Positions 7,892-17,198 of a stretch of 64,000 nucleotides of DNA are shown here, piece by piece (the first letter of the stretch is position 1; every line of letters begins with the position of its first letter). The stretch comes from Mycobacterium colombiense. Its GTDB lineage: Bacteria; Actinomycetota; Actinomycetes; Mycobacteriales; Mycobacteriaceae. The stretch spans positions 248,001-312,000 of the forward strand of contig NZ_MBEI01000056.1 in the NCBI RefSeq assembly GCF_001953985.1, given 5' to 3'. A program made the position numbers and the translations under genes. The notes beneath the pieces were generated by a model. The model saw nothing but the letters and a program-made list of their open reading frames with translations, was not told where the DNA came from and ran no database searches.

Positions 7892-8374
7892 GTGCTGAGG
7901 GAACTTACGGGCATGCCCGCGGGCATTCATGCGCTCGAAGCCACCGGGACGGTGACGGCAGTGGATTACGAGCGAATCTTCAGGCCGATGGTCGAAGGGG
8001 CAGGGCGCACAGAAGGTCGGTTGCGATTGCTGTACCAATTCGGCCCGGGATTCCAGCGCATTACGGGGGGAGCGCTATGGGCGGACGCGCGGCTCGGAAC
8101 GGGCTATCTGCCGTTGCTCGACGGGTGCGCCGTCGTGAGCGATATCGGCTGGATTCGGGCAACAAGCCGCGCCATCGGCGGCTGGATGCCATGCCCGCTT
8201 CGGGCCTACTACAACGACGAACGCGATGACGCCGTCGCGTGGCTGGCCTCGCTGTCGGAATGCCCGGGCATCTCCGCCCGCGACATGGCCAAGGCCTACG
8301 TCGGTGGAGTCGGCGCTGCTCTCGTGACCCTTGCTGGGTTTGCGGTCTCGAAGAGAGGTCAAGAGCCGGAATAG
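7892..8374 (+). CDS. SpoIIAA-like STAS domain protein (DUF3478-like)
   Basis: A 160-residue protein. After a short lead it carries a SpoIIAA-like fold: a beta strand LEATGTVTAVDYERIFRPMV, then LRLLYQFGPGF, VSDIGWIRATSRAIGG and a terminal YYNDERDDAVAWLASL helix. Members resemble small STAS/CRAL-TRIO-like lipid-binding domains of unknown role. I chose GTG 7892 because GAGGAGG lies 4 nt before it. The last ~40 residues are an extra, weakly hydrophobic tail. Alternative start: ATG 7913. Confidence 0.65.
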   Translation: MLRELTGMPAGIHALEATGTVTAVDYERIFRPMVEGAGRTEGRLRLLYQFGPGFQRITGGALWADARLGTGYLPLLDGCAVVSDIGWIRATSRAIGGWMPCPLRAYYNDERDDAVAWLASLSECPGISARDMAKAYVGGVGAALVTLAGFAVSKRGQEPE

Positions 8375-8439
8375 AATTCGTTGATCACGGCGCGTTGAAC
8401 AACATCGGGGCCGCTGCGCTGATCGGCGACCCGCCACAA

Positions 8440-10089
8440 CTAAATCGCCGGCCCCAGCAGGTCGTCCGCGTCGCGGATGATGTAGCCGTAACCCTGCTCG
8501 GCCAAGAAGCGCTGCCGGTGCGCGGCGTATTCGGCGTCCAGGCTGTCGCGCGCCACCACGGAATAGAAGATGGCGCCCCCACCGTCTGACTTGGGCCGCA
8601 GCAGCCGACCCAGCCGTTGCGCCTCCTCCTGGCGTGAGCCGAACGTTCCCGAAACCTGCACTGCCACAGAGGCTTCCGGCAGATCGATGGAGAAGTTCGC
8701 CACTTTGGACACCACCAGGGTGGACAACTCGCCGCGCCGGAACGCGTCGAACAGCTCTTCGCGTTCCTTGGTGCGGGTGGACCCCTGGATCACCGGGGCG
8801 TTCAGCTCGGCACCGAGCTCGTCGAGCTGATCGAGGTAGGCGCCGATCACCAGCGTCTGCTCGCCGGGATGCTTCGCCAGGATCGATTTGACCACAGCGA
8901 TTTTGGTGTGCACCGTCGAGCACAGCTTGTACCGCTCTTCGGGCTCGGAGGTGGCGTACAGCATCCGCTCGTTGTCCGTCATGGTGACCCGCACCTCGAC
9001 GCATTCGGCCGGCGCGATCCACCCCTGCGCCTCGATGTCCTTCCACGGCGCGTCATACCGTTTCGGGCCGATCAGCGAGAACACGTCGCCCTCGCGGCCG
9101 TCCTCACGGACCAGTGTGGCGGTCAGGCCCAGGCGCCGCTTGGACTGCAGATCGGCGGTCATCCGGAACACCGGCGCCGGCAACAGGTGAACCTCGTCGT
9201 AGATGATCAGCCCCCAGTCCCGGCTGTCGAACAGCTCCAGGTGCCGGTACTCGCCCTTGGTGCGCCGCGTGATCATCTGATACGTCGAAATGGTGACCGG
9301 CCGGATCTCCTTGCGTTCCCCGGAGTATTCGCCGATCTCGTCCTCGGTGAGCGACGTGCGCGCGATCAGCTCGCGCTTCCATTGCCGCGCCGCGACGATA
9401 TTGGTGACCAGAATCAGCGTCGTCGCACCGGCTTTCGCCATGGCGGCCGCGCCCACCAGCGTCTTACCGGCGCCGCACGGAAGCACCACCACCCCGGAGC
9501 CGCCGGACCAGAACGAATCGGTGGCCATCTGCTGATAGTCGCGCAGGTGCCAGCCGTCCTGGGCCAGGCTGATCGGATGCGCTTCGCCGTCCACGTAGCC
9601 CGCGAGATCCTCTGCGGGCCAACCGATTTTGAGCAGCATCTGCTTGACGCGGCCGCGCTCGCTGGGGTGGACGATGACAGTGTCGTCGTCGATGCGGGCG
9701 CCGAGCATGGGGGCGATCTTCTTGTTGCGCAACACCTCTTCGAGCACCGCGCGATCCAGGCTCACCAGCGTCAGGCCGTGCGCGGGGTTCTTCACCAGTT
9801 GCAGGCGGCCGTAGCGGGCCATGGTGTCGACGATGTCGACCAGCAGGGGCTGGGGCACCGCGTAGCGCGAGAAGCTCACCAGCGCGTCGACAACCTGCTC
9901 GGCGTCATGACCGGCGGCGCGCGCATTCCACAGCGCCAGCGGCGTGATGCGGTACGTGTGCACGTGCTCGGGCGCGCGCTCCAGCTCGGCGAACGGCGCG
10001 ATGGCGGCGCGCGCCGCGCCGGCCTGCCCATGGTCCACCTCGAGCAGCACCGTCTTATCCGACTGCACGATCAACGGTCCGTCAGACAT
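8440..10089 (-). CDS. ercc3: XPB/ERCC3-type DNA helicase
   Basis: A 549-residue superfamily-2 helicase. Motif I LPCGAGKTLVG (about residue 205), motif II IYDEVHLLP (DEVH box), motif III TATLVREDGRE and motif VI QEEAQRLGRLLRP are all present, after an XPB damage-recognition-like N-terminal region. Mycobacterial XPB is an ATP-dependent 3'-5' helicase and annealing enzyme. The start is set at ATG 10089; GTG 10101 is four codons upstream. The Rv0862c-like gene ends 32 nt upstream, and the pair is probably cotranscribed. Confidence 0.95.
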   Translation of the reverse strand: MSDGPLIVQSDKTVLLEVDHGQAGAARAAIAPFAELERAPEHVHTYRITPLALWNARAAGHDAEQVVDALVSFSRYAVPQPLLVDIVDTMARYGRLQLVKNPAHGLTLVSLDRAVLEEVLRNKKIAPMLGARIDDDTVIVHPSERGRVKQMLLKIGWPAEDLAGYVDGEAHPISLAQDGWHLRDYQQMATDSFWSGGSGVVVLPCGAGKTLVGAAAMAKAGATTLILVTNIVAARQWKRELIARTSLTEDEIGEYSGERKEIRPVTISTYQMITRRTKGEYRHLELFDSRDWGLIIYDEVHLLPAPVFRMTADLQSKRRLGLTATLVREDGREGDVFSLIGPKRYDAPWKDIEAQGWIAPAECVEVRVTMTDNERMLYATSEPEERYKLCSTVHTKIAVVKSILAKHPGEQTLVIGAYLDQLDELGAELNAPVIQGSTRTKEREELFDAFRRGELSTLVVSKVANFSIDLPEASVAVQVSGTFGSRQEEAQRLGRLLRPKSDGGGAIFYSVVARDSLDAEYAAHRQRFLAEQGYGYIIRDADDLLGPAI

Positions 10090-10133
10090 CGTCAGCGCCA
10101 CTCCTCCTCATCTGTGCTTCTGCATGCCGACCA

Positions 10134-12392
10134 TTATCCGGCGGTGGCCGACACGACCGACGTGATGCGGTGGATGGCGAAGTCACGCAGCCGCCCGGAC
10201 GCGGAATCGAAGGCGACCAGCTGACCGCCTTTGATGGTGATCGGCGACACCACCCGCTGGGTGGCCACGCCCGCCGCATCCAGATAACCGATCACCAGGG
10301 TGTCTTGTTCCTTGGCCGCGCGCTGCAGCTGGGTCATGGTGACGGCGGGATCGACGCGGATATTGCCGAACGGCGCGGCGGTCACCTTGCGCAGCACCGC
10401 CACCACCGCGTTGAGGCTTTCGCTGTTGGGACGCCGGACCGGACGATACGGGCGGCGCTGCTGGGGTGTGGCCACCCGGGCGCCGCGCGGACGCACGTCG
10501 ACGATGGCGCCGGAGGAATCCTCGGCCGCCGGAGCGAAGCCCGCCGCGCGCAACGCGACGAGCACCTCGCTAATGGGCGCCGGCGACACCGCGACCGTCG
10601 GCGCCAGCGCCCGCAACTGCACCCCTTCGGTCGCCGGCGCGGCAACGGCCTGCGCCAGCAGCGCGGGGTCCTCGCAGCGCACGAACGACGCGGCCATGCC
10701 GATCCGCAGCTGCCCATGCCGGCGCGCGACATCGTCGATGAGATAAGTAAGCCCTTGGGGCACTGGGGTTTTGGAATGGTTGGCGAACAGGGAATGCATC
10801 CAGTCACGCGTCTTGCCGACATCGAGTGCGTGCCGGATCGACTGCTCGCTGACCCGGTACACCATCGCGGTGCCGGCCGATTCGACGGTGGCAACGACGG
10901 CGAGTTGCTCGGCCAGGTCGCGCTCCAACGGCCCGGGCACGACCACGGTCAGGTCCGCCTGCACCAGGAAGTGGTCGACCGGTTTGGGCAGGGCCCGGTT
11001 CATCGCCTCGATCGCGACCTGCGGATCCCCGTCGTCGTCCAGCAACGCTCGCCCCGGCGTGCTGATCGCCCCGCGGCCCACCAGGCCCAGGGCGTTGCTC
11101 TCGGCGAGCAGGTCGGCGACGGGTCCGGGCTGCAACCGCTTCGCCCAGCGCGGACGCCGCCAGATCAGCGCCGCGGAGGCTGTCGCCGCATTGACGCCGG
11201 CGCCCGGCGACAGCTCGGACAGCATGCCGAGTAACAGCCGTCGATCCAGCGGCGCGGCCGTGGAGTACAGCCCGTCGGTGAGGGCTCCGTAGGGCTTGGC
11301 GTCGGGCCCGCGGCTGCCGATCAGCGCCGGGCGACCGGGAAGGTCGAGCCAACTGCTCGCCAACAGCTGCCAGCGCTCGGCGGCCGACATCGCGGCGTAC
11401 CGGTCGGTGGCGATGGTCGGCGCCCAATACGGTGCCTCGCCGGTGACCGGCTCGGGGTCGGGCATGCCGCTGGCGATCAATCCGGCCGCGGCCGCGACTT
11501 CGAGGATCAACCCCAGCCGCGGCTCCTCGATGCCCGTCGCCTTGCTCAGCCGCTTGACGTCACGAATGCCCAGCCCGCCGCTGCGCAGCTCGGAAACCGG
11601 TGCGGTGGAAAGCGTTTCAAGCAGGACGTCGACCTCGTGCAGCAAATCGATGACGGCCCCGGCGGCCGCCGCGTCGGCGTCGTCGGCCGTGGTCGTCGAC
11701 ACCACCGGGTCGGGCGCGGTCAGCTGCATGGGGCCGGGCTGCTCGCCGCGCAACACCTGCCCGACGTGGCGGGGCAGGATCACCGTCTCGGCGTCGATGC
11801 GCCGCAGCAGCCCCATGGCCAGCAGCTGGGGCACCGGCCGGTCGGTGGGTGCGCCGGGCGCGGCGTCGCGGGTGCGGCCCATCGGGGAGCCCTCGAGAAG
11901 TTTCTCCAACACATCGAGCTGCGCCTGGTTGAGGTCGTCGATCAGGCCGGCGATCTCCTCGGCGCCGCGCGAGGTGTCCTCGAGGATGACCTGCCCCGGA
12001 TGCCACGGCATTCCGGTCGCGGCGTCGGCGGCCACCCGCAGCGCGGCCTCGCCCCACACCAGGGCGCGCAGCCGGAGGTCGTCGACGGCGTCGAGGACGT
12101 CGGTTTCGGGGGCGCGGTCATCGATCAGCGCCAGCAGCTTCGCGGTCGGCACCGGCTCCGCGTCGGCCTGCAGCACCAGCAGCGCGTCGAGGACGGCCAG
12201 GCGCAGGAAGTCGAGGTCGTCGGTGCCGGCCTTGATCGACTGGCGGGCCTGGGCGCGCGCGGCCAGTGCGGCGATGCTGCCGGGTGGGGGCTGGGCGAGG
12301 TCCGGCCGCAATTCCAACAGTCGGATCAGCCGCTCATCGGATAACTCGGCCAGCCAAGACCCCAGCGGGATATCCGGGGTGTTGTCGGTCAT
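10134..12392 (-). CDS. Helicase-associated protein, XPB/Ssl2-like domain (Rv0862c-like)
   Basis: A 752-residue cytoplasmic protein that I recognise as the conserved neighbour of ercc3. It has no Walker motifs. The N-terminal region (PLGSWLAELSDERLIRLLELRPDL) is helical and repeat-like, and the C-terminal part ends with a WYL-like segment (QDTLVIGYLDAAGV..., GGQLVAFDSASGRLRDFAIHRI). The Pfam helicase_C_3 family (XPB/Ssl2-like) is the expected match. It probably assists or regulates the XPB helicase; direct function is not known. Confidence 0.85.
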   Translation of the reverse strand: MTDNTPDIPLGSWLAELSDERLIRLLELRPDLAQPPPGSIAALAARAQARQSIKAGTDDLDFLRLAVLDALLVLQADAEPVPTAKLLALIDDRAPETDVLDAVDDLRLRALVWGEAALRVAADAATGMPWHPGQVILEDTSRGAEEIAGLIDDLNQAQLDVLEKLLEGSPMGRTRDAAPGAPTDRPVPQLLAMGLLRRIDAETVILPRHVGQVLRGEQPGPMQLTAPDPVVSTTTADDADAAAAGAVIDLLHEVDVLLETLSTAPVSELRSGGLGIRDVKRLSKATGIEEPRLGLILEVAAAAGLIASGMPDPEPVTGEAPYWAPTIATDRYAAMSAAERWQLLASSWLDLPGRPALIGSRGPDAKPYGALTDGLYSTAAPLDRRLLLGMLSELSPGAGVNAATASAALIWRRPRWAKRLQPGPVADLLAESNALGLVGRGAISTPGRALLDDDGDPQVAIEAMNRALPKPVDHFLVQADLTVVVPGPLERDLAEQLAVVATVESAGTAMVYRVSEQSIRHALDVGKTRDWMHSLFANHSKTPVPQGLTYLIDDVARRHGQLRIGMAASFVRCEDPALLAQAVAAPATEGVQLRALAPTVAVSPAPISEVLVALRAAGFAPAAEDSSGAIVDVRPRGARVATPQQRRPYRPVRRPNSESLNAVVAVLRKVTAAPFGNIRVDPAVTMTQLQRAAKEQDTLVIGYLDAAGVATQRVVSPITIKGGQLVAFDSASGRLRDFAIHRITSVVSATAG

Positions 12393-12546
12393 TGCTGACC
12401 AGCGTAAAGCAGGTGACGGGTGCCGAGCAGAGCTCGATGGGTGATCGCCTCACCTTGGCGTTGACCATCGGCGGCGAGGGCCGTGCGTCTCCGAACCCCC
12501 GGGTCTTGCGGCGCATGCTGTGCGGCCACCTGTAAGAATGGATCTC

Positions 12547-12747
12547 GTGGCTGACACTGCTGAGGGCAAAGCTCGCAAGACCAAGTATGTCGACAACGGC
12601 TGGCCGACGACGGACCCCGACGACCATGCGGTCAGTGAACTCGTGACCGATCGCACGGGTGCGCTGTCCCCCTTCGGCGAGCTGGTGTTCCCGCTGCCCT
12701 CCGCAGATCTGCCCTACCTGCACCCGGTCACCGTCGTCAATCGGTAG
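12547..12747 (+). CDS. Conserved small mycobacterial protein (Rv0863-like)
   Basis: About 66 residues, starting [20 protein letters not shown] and rich in charged and proline residues, with no membrane segment. No function is known. GTG 12547 is favoured because a TAAGAA -10-like hexamer ends 8 nt before it, suggesting a leaderless mRNA; ATG 12538 would add three residues. It lies 8 nt upstream of moaC2, so it may lead the molybdopterin operon. Confidence 0.65.
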   Translation: MADTAEGKARKTKYVDNGWPTTDPDDHAVSELVTDRTGALSPFGELVFPLPSADLPYLHPVTVVNR

Positions 12748-12755
12748 GCCGCCAG

Positions 12756-13253
12756 ATGGCTAGGGCCTCTGAGGCCTCCGGCTCGGGCGCCCTGTCACAC
12801 CTGGACGATCACGGGGCGGCGCACATGGTCGACGTCAGCGCGAAGGTGGCTACCAAGCGCACCGCGGTCGCCGCCGGCGTCCTGCGCACGTCGGCGCACG
12901 TGGTGGGGCTGATCTCGACCGGCGGCCTGCCCAAGGGCGATGCGCTGGCCACCGCGCGGATAGCCGGCATTCAGGCCGCGAAGCGCACCAGCGACCTCAT
13001 CCCGCTTTGTCATCAACTTGCCCTCACGGGGGTCGACATCGACTTCACCGTGGGCGAGTCTGAGATCGAGATCATCGCAACGGTGCGAAGCACCGACCGC
13101 ACGGGGGTGGAGATGGAAGCGCTGACCGCCGTCAGCGTCGCGGGCCTGACGCTCTACGACATGATCAAGGCGGTAGACCCGGCCGCACGAATCGACGACA
13201 TTCGAGTGCTGCGCAAGGAAGGCGGCAAAACCGGAAGGTGGGCGCGCCCATGA
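12756..13253 (+). CDS. moaC2: Cyclic pyranopterin monophosphate synthase MoaC
   Basis: A 165-residue second enzyme of molybdopterin synthesis, converting the MoaA product to cyclic pyranopterin monophosphate. It carries [17 protein letters not shown], the active-site region [16 protein letters not shown], and the [21 protein letters not shown] helix with the catalytic MEALTAVS. Length fits the family. Its TGA overlaps the ATG of mog by four bases, so translation is coupled. Confidence 0.95.
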   Translation: MARASEASGSGALSHLDDHGAAHMVDVSAKVATKRTAVAAGVLRTSAHVVGLISTGGLPKGDALATARIAGIQAAKRTSDLIPLCHQLALTGVDIDFTVGESEIEIIATVRSTDRTGVEMEALTAVSVAGLTLYDMIKAVDPAARIDDIRVLRKEGGKTGRWARP

Positions 13254-13732
13254 GTTCCCGTTCAGCCCGCGTCATCATCGCCTCGACCCGCGCGTCGTCG
13301 GGTGTGTACGACGACCGGTGCGGCCCGATCATCGCCGAATGGCTGGCGGAGCGGGGCTTTTCGGACGTGCAGCCGGAGGTGGTCGCCGACGGGCCGCCGG
13401 TCGGCGACGCGCTGCGCACCGCGATCGACGCCGAGGTCGACGTCATCATCACCTCCGGTGGCACCGGCATCTCGCCCAGCGACAGCACACCGGACCAGAC
13501 CGTGGCTCTCGTCGACTACATGGTGCCGGGGCTGGCGGAAGCGATCCGCCAGTCCGGCCTGCCCAAGGTGCCGACATCGGTGCTGTCGCGGGGAGTGTGC
13601 GGTGTGGCCGGCCAGACCCTGATCGTCAACCTGCCGGGTTCGCCCGGAGGGGTTCGCGACGGCCTCGGCGTGCTCGCCGGTGTGCTCGACCACGCGCTCG
13701 ACCAGCTCGCCGGTAAAGATCACCAGCGATGA
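13250..13732 (+). CDS. mog: Molybdopterin adenylyltransferase, MogA/MoaB type
   Basis: A 160-residue MoCF-domain protein that adenylylates molybdopterin before metal insertion. The nucleotide-binding [15 protein letters not shown] loop and [13 protein letters not shown] segment are diagnostic. It overlaps moaC2 upstream and moaE2 downstream by four bases each (ATGA), giving a tightly coupled three-gene operon. The start at ATG 13250 is set by the overlap. Confidence 0.93.
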   Translation: MSSRSARVIIASTRASSGVYDDRCGPIIAEWLAERGFSDVQPEVVADGPPVGDALRTAIDAEVDVIITSGGTGISPSDSTPDQTVALVDYMVPGLAEAIRQSGLPKVPTSVLSRGVCGVAGQTLIVNLPGSPGGVRDGLGVLAGVLDHALDQLAGKDHQR

Positions 13733-14154
13733 CGCTCGTCGTGCGCGCCGCCATGACCGAGCACCCGATTTCACTGGCCGAGCACGAAGAGTTGGTGGGC
13801 CACCAGTCGGCCGGGGCCATCGTCGGGTTCGTCGGCATGATCCGCGACCACGACGGCGGACGGCGGGTGGTGCGGCTGGAGTATTCGGCGCACCCGTCGG
13901 CCGAGCAGGTGATCGCCGATGTGGTGGCCGAGGTGGCCGAGCAGTCCAGCGGTGTGCGTGCCGTCGCCGCCAGCCACCGGATCGGCGCGCTGCGCATCGG
14001 AGAGGCCGCGCTGGTGGCCGCCGTCGCCGCCGACCACCGGCAGGCGGCGTTCGCCACCTGTGCGCACCTGGTGGACACCATCAAGGCGCGGCTGCCGGTA
14101 TGGAAGCACCAATTCTTCGCCGACGGCACCGAGGAGTGGGTGGGCTCGGCCTGA
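13729..14154 (+). CDS. moaE2: Molybdopterin synthase large subunit MoaE
   Basis: A 141-residue catalytic subunit that, with thiocarboxylated MoaD, inserts the dithiolene sulfurs. Typical elements are [42 protein letters not shown] and the C-terminal [15 protein letters not shown], whose Lys residues line the active site. It is the last gene of the plus-strand moa group and converges on rpfA. Confidence 0.95.
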   Translation: MTLVVRAAMTEHPISLAEHEELVGHQSAGAIVGFVGMIRDHDGGRRVVRLEYSAHPSAEQVIADVVAEVAEQSSGVRAVAASHRIGALRIGEAALVAAVAADHRQAAFATCAHLVDTIKARLPVWKHQFFADGTEEWVGSA

Positions 14155-14211
14155 CGCGGTAGTCACGTCGGCCTTATAGTGCCGGCCACCGGCATGGTGC
14201 GCCGTGCCCGA

Positions 14212-14243
14212 CACGCCCCGAACAGGAGGGTTTTCGGGGCGTG
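14212..14243. terminator. Stem-loop between moaE2 and rpfA
   Basis: A perfect 11-bp stem CACGCCCCGAA/TTCGGGGCGTG (14212-14222 with 14233-14243) encloses a 10-nt loop between two convergent genes. No T tract follows on the plus strand, so this fits the L-shaped type proposed for mycobacteria rather than a classical terminator. Confidence 0.6.
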
Positions 14244-14259
14244 CGGGGAATGTGGCGGG

Positions 14260-14853
<594 letters not shown>

Positions 14854-14857
14854 TCAC

Positions 14858-15050
14858 GCGCCTGCGAGGTCAGCTGTCGGGTTCGGGTTGGAGAGGCCAC
14901 CCGGCCGGCGCGGCCGTCATGCGAGACGACGCCGGCTTCACCCCTAGGAGCCGCGAGCGGCCCCAATCCGATCACGGTGGACCGGTGGGTCCCCCGTCTC
15001 CATCCATGTGGTTCGGTGGCCCCCGCCTATTGGATGGAGCTCGGCGCGAT
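14858..15050 (-). ncRNA. ydaO/yuaA-type c-di-AMP riboswitch upstream of rpfA
   Basis: The minus-strand leader of rpfA matches the ydaO architecture: a GGGGGACCCACC segment, the GGGGTGAAGCCGG core (about 14944-14932) and the 3' signature CCGACAGCTGACCTCGCAGG (14880-14861), which fits the conserved GACAGCTAACCTCGTAGG-like end. A ydaO-family element upstream of rpfA is known in M. tuberculosis. In these off-switches c-di-AMP usually lowers expression. The 5' boundary is approximate. Confidence 0.82.
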
Positions 15051-15244
15051 AGGGAGGGGAGGTCCGCCAATCGGGATGGCTGGCGAGCCTTCGGAGACGG
15101 TAACGGTTTCTGTTTGTCTCGTCACGTCTTGCGAAACCCGGCGTTTCCCTCTCGGCCATCCGCGAAAACCGCAGGAAGACATAGTGTTTGCGCAGGTCAA
15201 TGTGGGCGATATCGGAGCGTGACCGCGCCGTTATGAATCCGTTA

Positions 15245-15260
15245 CGTGAGATAACTCACA
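15245..15260 (-). promoter_or_regulatory. CRP-type cAMP receptor protein site upstream of rpfA
   Basis: The minus strand reads TGTGA-GTTATC-TCACG, matching nine of the ten fixed bases of TGTGA-N6-TCACA, in the short space just after the moaD2 stop. In M. tuberculosis the CRP-family regulator Rv3676 is reported to control rpfA, so this site probably does the same. The riboswitch begins about 195 nt downstream. Confidence 0.75.
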
Positions 15261-15263
15261 GTT

Positions 15264-15542
15264 TCAGCCGCCAGAAAAGGGCGGCAGAACATCAATCGTG
15301 TCACCGGTTTGCAACGCCGCGGTCTCGTCGCGGACGGCGATCCCGTCGCGCAGGTACGAGCACCGGGTCAACACGGTGGCCAGGCGAGACCCCCGGACGG
15401 CGAGCCGCTCGACCAGCTCGCCGACCGTGGTGCCGGGGCGCAGCACCACCGTCTCCGACTCGACACCCGCGGCCGCGCGGGCGGCCGCGAAGTAGCGCAC
15501 CGTCACCTGGATTCCGTTGGCTTGGACAGGGGTCTGTCCCAT
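15264..15542 (-). CDS. moaD2: Molybdopterin synthase small subunit MoaD
   Basis: A 92-residue ubiquitin-fold sulfur carrier. It begins MGQTPVQANGIQVTVRYFAA and ends with PPFSGG, whose terminal Gly-Gly is thiocarboxylated to deliver sulfur to MoaE. ATG 15542 is chosen because it lies only four bases after the moaA2 stop; a start seven codons upstream would overlap moaA2. It follows moaA2 in one operon and precedes the rpfA regulatory region. Confidence 0.93.
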   Translation of the reverse strand: MGQTPVQANGIQVTVRYFAAARAAAGVESETVVLRPGTTVGELVERLAVRGSRLATVLTRCSYLRDGIAVRDETAALQTGDTIDVLPPFSGG

Positions 15543-15546
15543 GGGG

Positions 15547-16629
15547 CTAGCCACCGATCGCACTCATCGGGCGATCGGGCTGGATGAAGTTCGGGTCGTT
15601 GATGCCGTGACCGGCGGGCTTGCCCCACATCGCGGTACGCCACGCCGCCTCGATCGCGTCGTCGGGCGCTCCGCCGCGCAGCAGCCCGCGCAGGTCGGTC
15701 TCCTGTTCGGCGAACAGACAGCTGCGGATCTGGCCGTCGGCCGTCAACCGAGTGCGGTCACACGTCGAGCAGAAGGCGTGCGAGACCGACGCGATGACGC
15801 CGAACTTTCCGCTCGGTGTGCCTGGGCCGGTGTCGACCAGCCAGAGCTCGGCCGGCGCCGATCCACGCGGCGCCGGGTCCGGCCGCAGCCGAAAGTGCGG
15901 GCGCAGCGCGGCCAGCACGTCGTCGGCGCTCAACGCGGCGTCGCGGCGCCATTGGTGACCGGCATCCAGCGGCATCTGCTCGATGACGCGCAATTGATAG
16001 CCGAGGTTGAGACAGAACCGCAGCAGCTCCACCACGTCCTCGCGCCCGGTGGCGGGGTCGAGCACGGCGTTCACCTTCACCGGCGTCAGGCCGGCTTCCT
16101 TGGCCGCGGCCAAGCCGGCCAGCACGTCATCGAGGCGGTCGCGACGGGTGATGCTCGCGAAATGCTGCCGATCCACGCTGTCCAGCGAGATGTTGACCCG
16201 GTCCAGGCCCGCCCGGACCAGCCCGGCGGCCCGCCGCGCCAGCCCAACACCGTTGGTGGTCATCGAGATCTCGGGGCGCGGCTGCAGGCCGGCGGCCGCG
16301 GCGACCACCTCTTCGAGGTGGCGCGCCAGCAGGGGCTCGCCGCCGGTGAACCGCACGCTGGTCACCCCCAGCCGGGTGACCGCGATGCGCATCAGCCGGG
16401 CCAGCTCGTCGGCGCTGAGCAGTTGCTCGCCCGGCAGCCAGTTCAGGCCCTCCGCGGGCATGCAGTAACTGCAGCGCAGGTTGCAGCGGTCGGTCAGCGA
16501 CACCCGCAGGTCGGTGGCGACCCGCCCATAGGTGTCCACCAGCGGGCCGGTGGTCGGCGCGTTCGTGGGTACGGCCGGGCCGCCGTCGCGGCTCGGCACC
16601 GTCGGGAGGCCCAGCGTCGTCAGCGTCAT
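15547..16629 (-). CDS. moaA2: GTP 3',8-cyclase MoaA (radical SAM)
   Basis: A 360-residue radical-SAM enzyme that starts molybdopterin synthesis from GTP. The N-terminal cluster motif CNLRCSYC binds the SAM-coordinated 4Fe-4S. A C-terminal CSTCDRTRLTADGQIRSCLF segment supplies the second cluster, and VRFTGGEPLL is the SAM GGE motif. An N-terminal extension of about 30 residues precedes VDTYGRVATDLRVSLTD. ATG 16629 overlaps the upstream YccF gene stop by four bases. Typical MoaA proteins end in GG; this one ends SAIGG. Confidence 0.95.
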   Translation of the reverse strand: MTLTTLGLPTVPSRDGGPAVPTNAPTTGPLVDTYGRVATDLRVSLTDRCNLRCSYCMPAEGLNWLPGEQLLSADELARLMRIAVTRLGVTSVRFTGGEPLLARHLEEVVAAAAGLQPRPEISMTTNGVGLARRAAGLVRAGLDRVNISLDSVDRQHFASITRRDRLDDVLAGLAAAKEAGLTPVKVNAVLDPATGREDVVELLRFCLNLGYQLRVIEQMPLDAGHQWRRDAALSADDVLAALRPHFRLRPDPAPRGSAPAELWLVDTGPGTPSGKFGVIASVSHAFCSTCDRTRLTADGQIRSCLFAEQETDLRGLLRGGAPDDAIEAAWRTAMWGKPAGHGINDPNFIQPDRPMSAIGG

Positions 16630-17033
16630 GCGGCCACCGGCGGCACGTGGTGAGTGGGCGAGCTGATCGGAACGATCTGCTTGCCCAGCGGCATCAATGA
16701 CACCGGGATCAGTTTGAGGTTGGCCAGCGCCAGCGGAATGCCGACGATCGTGAGCGCCATCGCCGCCGCGCTGACCAGATGACCGATCGCCAGCCACACA
16801 CCGAACAGCACTATCCAGATGACGTTCCCGATCAGGGCGCCCGACCCCGCGGTCGGCTTGTCCACGATGGTGCGGCCGAACGGCCACAGCGCGTAGGAGG
16901 CGATGCGCAGCGACGCGAAGCCGAACGGGATGGTGATAATGAGCAAGAAGCTGATGAGCGCCGCAGCCAAGTATCCGACGGCCATCCAGAGGCCGCCGAA
17001 GACTAACCAGATGACGTTAAGGACTAGGCGCAT
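16626..17033 (-). CDS. YccF-domain inner membrane protein (Rv0870c-like)
   Basis: A 135-residue integral membrane protein with two internally repeated YccF halves. Each begins with an NVIWLVFGGLW- or NVIWIVLFGVW-like segment followed by hydrophobic stretches that end TIPFGFASLRIA and VGIPLALANLKL. About four membrane helices are expected. Function is unknown. It starts the minus-strand group YccF-moaA2-moaD2 with a four-base overlap to moaA2, and it is divergent from cspB. Confidence 0.85.
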   Translation of the reverse strand: MRLVLNVIWLVFGGLWMAVGYLAAALISFLLIITIPFGFASLRIASYALWPFGRTIVDKPTAGSGALIGNVIWIVLFGVWLAIGHLVSAAAMALTIVGIPLALANLKLIPVSLMPLGKQIVPISSPTHHVPPVAA

Positions 17034-17105
17034 ATCTCCTCCGCGGGTACTACCAAGCGTACCGAGTGCCCGATAACGGGGGTGCTGGTTACCCGGGCAT
17101 CCGAG

Positions 17106-17111
17106 TAGGAT
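17106..17111 (+). promoter_or_regulatory. Candidate -10 of cspB
   Basis: TAGGAT fits TANNNT and would give a 5' leader of about 80 nt before the GTG of cspB, consistent with the structured leaders of cold-shock mRNAs. No convincing -35 was seen. Confidence 0.35.
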
Positions 17112-17198
17112 CAGACTCCTAATATGGCGTCCTGCGCAGGCGGGACGCTTATTGTGTTGCCTATTTCTACTGATTCGTTAGACAAGCAGGTGAGACCA

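Noticed and set aside
7843-7898. Short ORF ending just inside the STAS gene start, possible leader peptide
   Set aside because: Only 18 codons, no clear ribosome site and no conservation evidence; overlap with GAGGAGG is explained by the STAS ribosome site.
8869-10224. 451-codon plus-strand frame over ercc3
   Set aside because: Lies wholly antisense to the clearly conserved helicase and has shadow composition.
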